DNA of 64,000 nt from Oceanicella sp. SM1341. GTDB taxonomy: Bacteria > Pseudomonadota > Alphaproteobacteria > Rhodobacterales > Rhodobacteraceae. The DNA is taken from the NCBI RefSeq assembly GCF_003448965.1, contig NZ_QRGC01000031.1:1-64000 (forward strand), read 5' to 3'. The position numbers and the translations under genes were made by a program. Shown here one piece after another: positions 37,401 to 44,667 of this stretch (the first letter of the stretch is position 1; every line of letters begins with the position of its first letter). The notes under the pieces are model-generated. The model searched no databases. It had not been told where the DNA came from and saw only the letters and a program-made list of their open reading frames with translations.

Positions 37401-38143
37401 ACCCCGCCGCCGCCCGCTTCCGCGCCGAAGGTGCGGGCGAGGCCGCCGGCTACCGGGTGTTCGGCGCCAAGCCCGGGGCCTATGGCGCCGGCCTCCAGGC
37501 CCTGATCGACGAGCGCATCTGGGCCGAGCGCGCCGATCTCGGCGCCGCCTGGCTCGACTGGGGCGGCTATGCCTATGGCCGCGGCGCCGAGGGCGCCCGG
37601 GCCCGCGCCGCGCTTGAAACCCGGGTGGCGCGGCTCGAAGGCATCGTCCAGAACCAGGACAACCGCGAGCACGACCTGCTCGATTCCGACGATTACTACC
37701 AGTTCGAGGGCGGCGCGGCCGCCGCCGTGGCCGCCCTTCAGGGCCGCGACCGGCCGGTCTGGCACAACGACCATTCCCGCCCGGAGCGACCGGTGATCCG
37801 CTCGCTCGAGGAGGAGATCGGCCGGGTCGTGCGCTCGCGCGTGGTGAACCCGAAGTGGATCGCGGGGGTGCAGCGCCACGGCTACAAGGGCGCCTTCGAG
37901 ATGGCCGCCACGGTGGACTATCTCTTCGCCTTCGCCGCCACCACGCGGGCGGTGAAGAGCCACCATTTCGACCTCGTGCACCAGGCGTATCTCGAGGACG
38001 AGACCGTTCGCGGCTTCATCGCGGAGGCCAACCCCGCCGCCCTCGGCGAGATCGCCGCGCGCCTGACCGAGGCCATCGACCGCGGCCTCTGGCAACCGCG
38101 CTCCAACTCCGCCCGGGCGCTGCTGGACACGCTGACCGGCTGA
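34457..38143 (+). CDS. cobN: Cobaltochelatase subunit CobN
   Basis: 1228 residues, the large subunit of the ATP-dependent aerobic cobaltochelatase CobNST that inserts Co2+ into hydrogenobyrinic acid a,c-diamide. Recognised features: [37 protein letters not shown] (His-rich CobN/BchH core), [51 protein letters not shown] and the late [23 protein letters not shown] 34457 ([17 protein letters not shown]) has GGAGGG upstream; in-frame codons upstream overlap no homologous segment. Bch/Chl homologues are excluded by the MHLLQAQ opening and by the neighbours cobW and cobO. cobS and cobT are not in the window. Confidence 0.95.
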   Translation: [1228 protein letters not shown]

Positions 38144-38155
38144 ACGGCGCACGGA

Positions 38156-38277
38156 GGGCCGCGGCCGACCTGGAGGGCGCGCCCCGGCTGGCCGGCGCGG
38201 CACCCCTTGCATCAGTGTCGCGCGGGCTGCGGGCGAGATCGCCGACGCGCCCTCCGGGGGGAGGTCGGGCGCGGCCC
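38156..38277. repeat. MITE-like element, copy A1
   Basis: Left end GGGCCGCGGCCGACCT (38156-38171) and right end AGGTCGGGCGCGGCCC (38262-38277) are inverted repeats with one mismatch. A second inner inverted pair (GGAGGGCGCG / CGCGCCCTCC) lies just inside. Opposite in orientation to the 11.4-kb copy. Confidence 0.65.
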
Positions 38278-38426
38278 GGGGCAACCCCGGGCGGGACAGG
38301 TGGGGAGCGCGGATAGACGTACACGCGGCTCCCGAGAGCGATGGCGCTGCAACGCGGGGCCGCATGTGCCCGACACGCCATCGCCGACCCAATCGGAACG
38401 CACACCACGCCCGAGCGGCGCACGGA

Positions 38427-38551
38427 GGGCCGCACCTGACCAGGAGGGCGCGCGCGCCGACTGGCCGGCGTGGCACCTCGAAGCATCAGCGCCGTGCGTG
38501 CTGCGGGTGACACCGCCATCGCGCCCTCCGGGGGGAGATCGGGCGCGGCTC
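38427..38551. repeat. MITE-like element, copy A2 (degenerate left end)
   Basis: Occupies the same place in repeat unit 2. The right end AGATCGGGCGCGGCT is well kept but the left end reads GGGCCGCACCTGACC, so pairing is imperfect. The inner GCCATCGCGCCCTCC block is intact. Confidence 0.55.
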
Positions 38552-38701
38552 GGGGTTCCCCCCGGGCGAGACAGGTGGGGAGCGCGGATAGACGTACACG
38601 CGGCTCCCGAGAGCGATGGCGCTGCAACGCGGGGCCGCTCGTTCCCGACACGCCATCGCCGACCCAATCGGAACGCACACCACGCCCCAGCGGCGCACGG
38701 A

Positions 38702-38825
38702 GGGCCGCGCCCGACCTGGAGGGCGCGCGCCCCGACTGGCCGGCGCGGCACCCCTTGCATCTGCGCCGCGCGGGCTGCGGGTGACACCGCCATCGCGCCC
38801 TCCGGGGGGAGGTCGGGCGCGGCCC
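38702..38825. repeat. MITE-like element, copy A3 (perfect ends)
   Basis: Ends GGGCCGCGCCCGACCT (38702-38717) and AGGTCGGGCGCGGCCC (38810-38825) are perfect 16-bp inverted repeats enclosing about 92 bp. The element is complete although the surrounding 273-bp unit is cut short just after it. Confidence 0.7.
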
Positions 38826-38912
38826 GGGGTTCCCCCGGGCGGGCCGGGAGGGTGGCTATGGACGGCTGCGGGCCGGCGGGCTTAGGCTGCCGGAGAACGG
38901 GAGGAGATGCGA

Positions 38913-39293
38913 ATGCGACAGGGACATTGCCTCTGCGGCGCGGTGCGCTTCGAGTGGGACGGGCCGCCGAACTGGGTGGGCCATTGCCATTGCGAGAGCT
39001 GCCGGCGGGCCACGGCCTCGCCGCTCACCAGCTTCGTGGGCGTTCCGGACAGCGCCTGGCGCTGGACCGGCGCGGCACCCGCCCTCTACGCCTCGTCGCC
39101 CGGAGTGGAGCGGGTCTTCTGCCCGACCTGCGGATCGCCCGTGGCCTACAGGGCCGCGCGCTACCCGGGCGAGACGCATTTCCACCTCGCGCTCGTGGAC
39201 GACCCCGCAGGCCTCGCCCCCGAGGCGCATTTCCACTGGGGCGAGCGGGTGCCCTGGCTCGTCCATGCCGAAGACGGGCTGACCCGGGAATGA
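38913..39293 (+). CDS. GFA-family (CENP-V/GFA domain) zinc protein
   Basis: 126 residues from ATG 38913, 6 nt after GGAGGAG; an ATG at 38907 abuts that ribosome site and is less likely. Zinc ligands are visible: CLCG at the start, HCHCESCRRAT, and FCPTCGSPVAY. This is the GFA fold (glutathione-dependent formaldehyde-activating enzyme relatives); most short members have no proven activity. TGA overlaps the ATG of the GNAT gene, which in turn overlaps cobO, so the three are one unit. Confidence 0.88.
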   Translation: MRQGHCLCGAVRFEWDGPPNWVGHCHCESCRRATASPLTSFVGVPDSAWRWTGAAPALYASSPGVERVFCPTCGSPVAYRAARYPGETHFHLALVDDPAGLAPEAHFHWGERVPWLVHAEDGLTRE

Positions 39294-39757
39294 CCGACAT
39301 CCGCCGCCTCGGGCCGGACGACCCGGACCTGCCCGCCGTGCACGCGCTTGTCACCGCCGCCTTCGGCTACATGGACGGGCGCGTGGACCCGCCCTCCTCC
39401 ATCCATCGCACCGGGCCGGGCGAGATGCGCGACATGGCGCGCGCGGGGCTGCTGCTCGCCGCAGGCCGGCCGCCGCTCGCCTGCGTGTTCTGCACGGTGA
39501 AGCCCGGCGCGCTCTACCTCGGCAAGCTCGCGGTGGCGGAGGTGGCGCGGGGCCGTGGCCTCGCCCGGGCGCTGGTGGAAGCGGCGGAGACGGAGGCGCG
39601 GGCCCGCGGCCTCGGCGCGCTCGAGCTGCAGACCCGGGTGGAGCTCACCGAAAACCACGCCACCTTCGCCCGGCTGGGCTTCGTCGAGGTCGCGCGCACG
39701 GCGCATCCGGGCTATGACCGGCCCACGAGCCTCACCATGCGCAAGGAGCTGAGATGA
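39290..39757 (+). CDS. GNAT-family N-acetyltransferase
   Basis: 155 residues from ATG 39290 (MTDIRRLGPDDPDLPAVHAL). Acetyl-CoA site LGKLAVAEVARGRGLARALV (motif A, RGRGLA) and NHATFARLGFVEVART (motif B). Start overlaps the GFA stop and the stop overlaps the cobO start (ATGA). The second GNAT gene translationally coupled to a cobalamin gene in this locus. Substrate unknown. Confidence 0.88.
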   Translation: MTDIRRLGPDDPDLPAVHALVTAAFGYMDGRVDPPSSIHRTGPGEMRDMARAGLLLAAGRPPLACVFCTVKPGALYLGKLAVAEVARGRGLARALVEAAETEARARGLGALELQTRVELTENHATFARLGFVEVARTAHPGYDRPTSLTMRKELR

Positions 39758-40362
39758 CCGAAGATCCCGAACGCCACGCAATGAAGATGGCGCGCAAGAA
39801 GGCCTCGCGCGACAAGATCATGGCCACCAAGACCGACGAGAAGGGCCTGATCATCGTCCACACCGGCAAGGGCAAGGGCAAGTCCACCGCCGCCTTCGGG
39901 ATGATCTTCCGCCACATCGCCCATGGCATGCCCTGCGCGGTGGTGCAGTTCATCAAGGGCGGGATGAGCACCGGCGAGCGGGACATGATCCTCGCGCGGT
40001 TCTCCGACCTGTGCGAGTTCCACACCATGGGCGAGGGCTTCACCTGGGAGACCCAGGACCGCACCCGCGACATGGAGATGGCCCGCGCCGCCTGGGAGAA
40101 GGCCAAGGAGCTGATCCGCGACGAGCGCAACTCCATGGTGCTGCTCGACGAGATCAACATCGCGCTGCGCTACGATTACATCCCGCTCGAGGAGGTGCTC
40201 GAGTTCCTCGCCACCGAGAAGCCGCACATGACCCATGTGGTGCTCACCGGGCGCAACGCGAAGCCGGAGCTGATCGAGCTCGCCGACATGGTGACCGAGA
40301 TGGAGCTGGTGAAACACCCGTTCCGCTCCGGCGTGAAGGCGCAGAAGGGCGTGGAGTTCTGA
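39754..40362 (+). CDS. cobO: Cob(I)yrinic acid a,c-diamide adenosyltransferase
   Basis: 202 residues of the CobO/BtuR/CobA type. P-loop HTGKGKGKSTAAFGM, then QFIKGGMSTGERDMI, FTWETQDRTRD, LLDEINIALRYDYIP and a closing TGRNAKPELIELADMVTEME followed by HPF.GVKAQKGVEF. The enzyme adds the 5'-deoxyadenosyl group of ATP to Co(I) corrinoids, after CobNST and the cobalt reductase. Coupled by ATGA to the upstream GNAT gene. Confidence 0.96.
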   Translation: MTEDPERHAMKMARKKASRDKIMATKTDEKGLIIVHTGKGKGKSTAAFGMIFRHIAHGMPCAVVQFIKGGMSTGERDMILARFSDLCEFHTMGEGFTWETQDRTRDMEMARAAWEKAKELIRDERNSMVLLDEINIALRYDYIPLEEVLEFLATEKPHMTHVVLTGRNAKPELIELADMVTEMELVKHPFRSGVKAQKGVEF

Positions 40363-40382
40363 GAGCCTGACGCGGGCCTTCG

Positions 40383-40586
40383 GTGCCGCGGGGCGGCCGG
40401 CCGGGAGGCCCCGGCTCGGGGGCCGGTGCAGCGGAGTGCAGGGCGGCGTGCAAACTGCAGAGGGGTGATCGCGCAGTGGCCGTTGTGCCGCGGGGCGGTC
40501 GGCCGGGAGGCCCCGGCTCGGGGGCCGGGGCAGCGGAGCGTGGGGCGAGAGGCGGGGTGAAGACTGCAGTGGTCGTGCGTGATGCC
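40383..40586. repeat. 102-bp tandem duplication with GC-rich palindromes
   Basis: Copies start at 40383 and 40485 with GTGCCGCGGGGCGG. The first 50 bp of each (through GGCCCCGGCTCGGGGGCC) are almost identical and can form a strong hairpin; the second halves diverge. It lies in the 409-bp gap between cobO and the VOC gene. Related to the GC palindromes at 54.77 and 58.05 kb. Nothing else is seen in the gap apart from a terminator. Confidence 0.8.
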
Positions 40587-40659
40587 TTCGCGGTTGCGGA
40601 GCGGGCGGCGGAGCGCGGTGTTGCGCGGCCGGGCGTCACGGCCCCGCGACAAAAGGAAA

Positions 40660-40696
40660 GCCCCGGCGGCGCGGAGACATTGCGCGCTGCCGGGGC
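40660..40696 (-). terminator. Intrinsic terminator of the VOC-gene operon
   Basis: 14-bp stem GCCCCGGCGGCGCG / CGCGCTGCCGGGGC (one G-T wobble) with a 9-nt loop. On the minus strand it is followed by TTTCCTTTTG, a T-rich run, placing the end of the minus-strand unit 75 nt after the VOC stop. Confidence 0.7.
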
Positions 40697-40771
40697 CGGA
40701 ACGGCCCGCCGCTCAGGCGGACGGCGGGCGGGCCGCGGCGCGCGGAGGGAGCGCGCCGGGGCCTTGGCGGA

Positions 40772-41185
40772 TCAGCTGGCGAAGACGCCGTCGAAATCCT
40801 TGAAGCCCTTCACCTCGATCGGGTTTCCGCAGGGGTCGCGGAAGAACATCGTGCGCTGCTCGCCCGGCTCGCCCTCGAAGCGGATCACCGGCGGGATCTC
40901 GAAGGCGAGGCCGTGGGCGGTGAGCCGGTCGGCCAGCGCCAGCCAGTCCTCCAGCGGCAGGATGACGCCGAGATGGGGCATCGGCACCATGTGGTCGCCC
41001 ACCTTGCCGGTGTTGGTGGTCTCGAAGGGCTTGCCCTTGTGCAGCGAGATCTGGTGGCCGAAGAAGTCGAAATCAACCCAGGTGTCGGTGCTGCGGCCTT
41101 CCTTGCAGCCGAGAACCTCGCCGTAGAAGCGGCGGGTCTCGTCGAGGTCGGTCACGTGGTAGGCGAGATGGAAGAGCGAACGCAT
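40772..41185 (-). CDS. VOC-family (glyoxalase/dioxygenase fold) protein
   Basis: 137 residues from ATG 41185, AAGGA upstream. Paired beta-alpha-beta-beta-beta modules: FHLAYHVTDLDETRRFYGEV (metal His in the first strand), WVDFDFFGHQISLH, VPMPHLGVILPLEDW (second His) and MFFRDPCGNPIEVKGF with the terminal Glu. Such proteins are glyoxalases, ring-cleaving dioxygenases or epimerases; the reaction cannot be read from the sequence. Last gene of the minus-strand unit starting at pxpA. Confidence 0.85.
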   Translation of the reverse strand: MRSLFHLAYHVTDLDETRRFYGEVLGCKEGRSTDTWVDFDFFGHQISLHKGKPFETTNTGKVGDHMVPMPHLGVILPLEDWLALADRLTAHGLAFEIPPVIRFEGEPGEQRTMFFRDPCGNPIEVKGFKDFDGVFAS

Positions 41186-41211
41186 TGTCGTGTCCTTCTT
41201 TTGGAGGGGTC

Positions 41212-41997
41212 TCAGACCGAGCGGATGGCGCCGCCGTCGCAGCGCAGGGTGACGCCGGTCACGTAGCTGGCGGGCGCGGAGCACAGGAAGGCCGCGGCGG
41301 CGGCGAATTCCTCCACCGTGCCGTAGCGGCCCATGGGGATGGTGGCGCGCGAGGCGCTGCGCACCGCCTCGATGTCCTTGCCGGTGCGGCCGGCGGCGGC
41401 GGCGTCGAGCTGGTCGACCCGCGCGGTGTGGATGCGGCCGGGCAGCAGCATGTTCACGGTGATGCCGTCGGCGGCCACCTCGCCCGAGAGGGTCTTCGAC
41501 CAGCCGCGCAGGGCCGAGCGCAGGGTGTTGGACATCGCGAGCGTGGGGATCGGCTGCTCGACGCCGGAGGAGGCGACGGTTAGCACCCGGCCCCAGCCGG
41601 CGGCCTTCATGTCGGCGAGCAGGATGTTGGTGAGCTCGATCACCGAGAACACCATCGCCTGCGCCTGGGCGGCCAGCACCCCGGGCTCCATCGCCTGCAC
41701 GCCGCCCGGAGGGGGGCCGCCGGTGTTGTTCACCAGGATGTCGACCGAGCCGAGCACCTCGCGCGCCTTCGCGGCGAGGGCGGCGGGGGTGGCGGGGTCC
41801 GACAGGTCGGCCGACACCCAGGAGGCCTTGCCGCCTGCGGCGGTGATGGTGGCTGCGGCCTCGGCCAGCGCCGCCTCGTCACGCCCGGTGAGCAGCACCT
41901 CGGCGCCCTCGGCGGCAAGCGCCGTTGCGATGCCGAGGCCGAGGCCCCGGGAGGATGAGAGCACGAGCGCGCGGCGCCCGTTCAGTCCGAAATCCAT
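41212..41997 (-). CDS. SDR-family oxidoreductase with atypical active site
   Basis: 261 residues. SDR fold with SSSRGLGLGIATALAAEGA in place of the usual TGxxxGxG, NNTGGPPPG for NNAG, and VASSGVEQP carrying the Ser. Where the YxxxK pair is expected the sequence reads PTLAMSNTLRSAL, so SNTLR replaces it. This pattern (SS..G.G and SN..R) belongs to a known FabG-like SDR subgroup, so it is a subgroup trait, not damage. The C-terminal GRYGTVEEFAAAAAFLCS and VTGVTLRCDGG are normal. It is 3 nt after the DapA-like gene and is probably co-transcribed with it. Confidence 0.88.
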   Translation of the reverse strand: MDFGLNGRRALVLSSSRGLGLGIATALAAEGAEVLLTGRDEAALAEAAATITAAGGKASWVSADLSDPATPAALAAKAREVLGSVDILVNNTGGPPPGGVQAMEPGVLAAQAQAMVFSVIELTNILLADMKAAGWGRVLTVASSGVEQPIPTLAMSNTLRSALRGWSKTLSGEVAADGITVNMLLPGRIHTARVDQLDAAAAGRTGKDIEAVRSASRATIPMGRYGTVEEFAAAAAFLCSAPASYVTGVTLRCDGGAIRSV

Positions 41998-42000
41998 GGA

Positions 42001-42924
42001 TCAGACCTCCTTCGCGAGTTTCTTGGCGAGCCGGCCCATCAGGCGCTCCAGCTCGGCGACATCGGTGCCGGTGAGGCGCGGCCCCGGCGCGCGGGTGGCG
42101 GCACAGGCGATGGCCCCGCGCTTCATCAGCACCGTCTTGCGCACCGCGAGGCCCCAGCCGGGCTGCTGCTCGTGGCGCAGGATCGGCAGGTAGCGGTCGA
42201 ACAGGTCCTCGGCCTGGCACTGCTTGCCCTCCTGCCACAGGCGCACGGTCTCGACCAGCGCCTCGGGGTAGGCGAAGCCGGTCATCGCGCCGTCGGCGCC
42301 GCGCGCCAGCTCCTGCGGCAGGTAGAGCCCGCCGTTGCCGCACAGGATGGAGAGGCGCGGCGCGCCCTTGGCCTCGGCCTCGCGCAGGGTGGTGATCTTG
42401 GTGAGGCCCGGGCAGTCCTCGTGCTTGAGCATCACCATCTGCGGCAGGTCGGCGGAGAGCTCGAGGATGGTGCGCGAGGACACCGGGATGCCGGTGGCCT
42501 GCGGGAAATCCTGGAAGACGAGCGGCACGTCGCGGCCCAGCGCCCGGGCGACGGCGTGGAAATAGGCGATCACCCGGTCCTCGCGCGGGCTGCCCTTCGA
42601 GGGCGCGACCATGAGGCCGGCGGCGCCCTTCTCCATCGCGTAGGAGCCCAGCGCGGCGAGGTTGTCCAGGCCTGCGTCGGACACGCCCACCACCACCGGC
42701 AGGCTGGTGCGGGCCATCACCCGGTCGATCACGGCGCGGCGCTCCTCGGGGGTGAGCTTGTCCGCCTCGCCCATCATGCCGAGGATGGTGAGGCCGGTGA
42801 CCCCCTTCTCGACGTAGAAATCCACCAGCCGGTCGAGGCTGTCGAGGTCGAGCGCCCCGGTCTCGGTGAAGGGGGTGGCGCAGATGATGTAGACGCCGGA
42901 AGTGTTGCGGTCGATCAGCGGCAT
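42001..42924 (-). CDS. DapA-family (dihydrodipicolinate synthase-like) aldolase/lyase
   Basis: 307-residue TIM barrel of the NAL/DHDPS group. ICATPFTETGALDLDSLDRL opens the barrel; GLTILGMMGEADKLTPEER corresponds to the GTTGE region with the Thr pair replaced; the Schiff-base lysine is in VMLKHEDCPGL. Because of its catabolic neighbours it is unlikely to be the lysine-pathway enzyme; members cleave or form 2-oxo acids from hydroxy or keto sugars and amino acids. It lies 11 nt after the D-amino-acid aminotransferase gene. Confidence 0.88.
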   Translation of the reverse strand: MPLIDRNTSGVYIICATPFTETGALDLDSLDRLVDFYVEKGVTGLTILGMMGEADKLTPEERRAVIDRVMARTSLPVVVGVSDAGLDNLAALGSYAMEKGAAGLMVAPSKGSPREDRVIAYFHAVARALGRDVPLVFQDFPQATGIPVSSRTILELSADLPQMVMLKHEDCPGLTKITTLREAEAKGAPRLSILCGNGGLYLPQELARGADGAMTGFAYPEALVETVRLWQEGKQCQAEDLFDRYLPILRHEQQPGWGLAVRKTVLMKRGAIACAATRAPGPRLTGTDVAELERLMGRLAKKLAKEV

Positions 42925-42935
42925 TCTCGGGTTCC

Positions 42936-43787
42936 TCAGATGGCGCGGGACAGGCGGTCGGCGATGTAGATCTCGCGCAGGCGGCGGGTGACGGGGCCGG
43001 GCTTGCCGTCGCCCACCGGCGCACCGTCGATGGACACGACGGGCAGCACGAAATTGGTGGCGGAGGTGATGAAGGCCTCGTCGGCGATCTGGGCCTCGCG
43101 CAGGGTGAAGGCGCGCTCGACCACCGGGATGCCCGCGCCGCGCGCGAGATCGAGGGTGGAGGCGCGGGTGATGCCGTGCAGGATGTCGTTGGACAGCGGC
43201 CGGGTGATCAGCGTGCCGCCCACCACGATATGCGCGGTGGCCGAGCTTGCCTCGGTCACGGTGCCGTCCTGGGTCAGCCAGGCGTCATCGGCGCCGGCGG
43301 CCTTGGCCTGCATCTTGGCCATGGAGGGGTAGAGGAGCTGCACGGTCTTGATGTCGCGGCGCGCCCAGCGCAGGTCGGGCAGCGAGATCACCGAGATGCC
43401 GCGCCCGGCCTGCGGGTTTTCCAGCACGCGCTTGGCCTGGGTGAAGAGCGAGAGCGTGGGCTCGGGGTTTGCCGGGAACACGAAGTCACGGTCGGCCGGG
43501 CCGCGGGAGAGCTGGAGGTAGATCAGCCCTTCGTCGAGGTCGTTGCGCGCCACGATCTCGCGGTGCACGGCGAGCAGCTCCTCGGGCGTGAGCGGGCAGG
43601 GAATGCCGAGCTCGGCGAGCGAGCGCTGCAGCCGCGCGGCATGGCCCTCGTATTCCACCAGCTTGCCGCCCACCACGCCCGTGACCTCGTAGATCGCGTC
43701 GGCGAAGAGGTAGCCACGGTCGAAGATCGAGACCTGTGCCTCGTTTTCGGGCATGAAGGCGCCCTTGTGCCAGACGATGCGGGTCAT
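42936..43787 (-). CDS. D-amino-acid transaminase (class IV PLP)
   Basis: 283 residues. EAQVSIFDRGYLFADAIYEV is the D-amino-acid transaminase opening, RGPADRDF and ARRDIKTVQLLYPSMAKMQA hold the PLP lysine, and EASSATAHIVVGGTLITRPL with ILHGITRAS complete the site. It exchanges amino groups between D-amino acids and 2-oxo acids. Start overlaps the pxpA stop (ATGA). Placement between PxpA and a lyase suggests it removes nitrogen from a D- or unusual amino acid released by ring opening. Confidence 0.9.
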   Translation of the reverse strand: MTRIVWHKGAFMPENEAQVSIFDRGYLFADAIYEVTGVVGGKLVEYEGHAARLQRSLAELGIPCPLTPEELLAVHREIVARNDLDEGLIYLQLSRGPADRDFVFPANPEPTLSLFTQAKRVLENPQAGRGISVISLPDLRWARRDIKTVQLLYPSMAKMQAKAAGADDAWLTQDGTVTEASSATAHIVVGGTLITRPLSNDILHGITRASTLDLARGAGIPVVERAFTLREAQIADEAFITSATNFVLPVVSIDGAPVGDGKPGPVTRRLREIYIADRLSRAI

Positions 43788-44566
43788 GCGGAAACTCCGG
43801 GAGTGCGGAAGGGGGCGATGGCGATGCCCTCGGCCTCGAGCGCGCGGCGCAGCTCGGCGGCCATGGTGACGGCGCCCGGCGTGTCGCCGTGCACGCAGAG
43901 GCTGGCGGCCTGCACCGGCAGCTTCCTGCCGCCGGTGGTGGGGATGACCCCGTCGCGCACCATCGAGAGCACCTGCGCCACGCTCTGGGCGGGGTCATGG
44001 ATCACCGCGCCGGGCTCGCTGCGCGGGGTCAGGGTGCCGGCATCGGTGTAGGTGCGGTCGGCGTAGATCTCGCAGGCCACGGTGAGGCCGGCGGCCTCGG
44101 CGGCGGTCATCATCTCGGAATAGGGCAGCGTGACGAAGGTGAGCGTGGGGTCGACGGCCCTGGCCGCGCGCACGCAGACCTCGGCCAGCTCGCGGTCCAC
44201 CGCGGCCATGTTGCCCAGCGCGCCATGGGTCTTCACATGGGTGATGGGCCAGCCGAGCGCCTGCGCCATGCCCTGGATGGCGGCGATCTGGTAGATGATC
44301 TGCGCCTCGAGGTCCTCCGGGCGCTCGCCGGAGATGCGGCGGCGGCCGAAGCCGTAGAGGTCCATGAAGGAGGGATGCGCGCCCACGGCCACGCCGCGCG
44401 CCTTCGCGTTGAGGATGGTGTCGCGCATCACCGAGGGGTCGCCGGCATGGAAGCCGCAGGCCACGTTCGCGGTGGTGATCAGCTCCAGCATCGACCTGTC
44501 GTCGCCGATGGTGTAAGCGCCGAAGCTCTCTCCCATGTCGCAGTTGAGATCGATCGAGATCGCCAT
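43784..44566 (-). CDS. pxpA: 5-oxoprolinase subunit A (LamB/YcsF family)
   Basis: 260 residues from ATG 44566, AAAGGA upstream. YcsF/LamB motifs: IDLNCDMGESFGAYTIGDD, ITTANVACGFHAGDP, GVAVGAHPSFMDLYGFGRR, ITHVKTHGALGN and LCVHGDTPGAV. With PxpB and PxpC it forms the ATP-dependent prokaryotic 5-oxoprolinase (PxpABC), opening the lactam ring of 5-oxoproline to glutamate. Here PxpA is split from PxpBC and starts a divergent operon, with the TRAP genes in between. A related cyclic lactam could be the real substrate. Confidence 0.93.
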   Translation of the reverse strand: MAISIDLNCDMGESFGAYTIGDDRSMLELITTANVACGFHAGDPSVMRDTILNAKARGVAVGAHPSFMDLYGFGRRRISGERPEDLEAQIIYQIAAIQGMAQALGWPITHVKTHGALGNMAAVDRELAEVCVRAARAVDPTLTFVTLPYSEMMTAAEAAGLTVACEIYADRTYTDAGTLTPRSEPGAVIHDPAQSVAQVLSMVRDGVIPTTGGRKLPVQAASLCVHGDTPGAVTMAAELRRALEAEGIAIAPFRTPGVSA

Positions 44567-44667
44567 TCTGCCGTCCTTTCCCTGCCGATGCGCCGGGCAA
44601 AGACCTGCCTCGGGAGCGCATAATTTCATCATTCCGTCCGCGCTGCGAAAAAATCCGCCATTGCGTC

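Larger units (their letters stand above)
38145..38837. repeat. ~273-bp tandem direct repeats, about 2.5 copies
   Basis: CGGCGCACGGAGGGCCGC opens each copy at 38145, 38416 and 38691 (periods 271 and 275). Copies 1 and 2 are complete; copy 3 stops after about 147 bp. The second half of the unit (from GACAGGTGGGGAGCG to CACACCACGCC) is nearly identical between copies 1 and 2, while the first half has drifted. The block fills the 769 bp between cobN and the GFA gene. Frames across it are Arg-rich and have no ribosome site; I see no gene here. Confidence 0.9.

Noticed and set aside
38145-38837. CRISPR array
   Set aside because: Units are about 273 bp with no short direct repeat/spacer alternation and there are no cas genes.
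38207-39289. Long frame leading into the GNAT gene through the 273-bp repeats
   Set aside because: It crosses the repeat array and the GFA gene in another frame; the GNAT start at 39290 is supported by overlap and homology.
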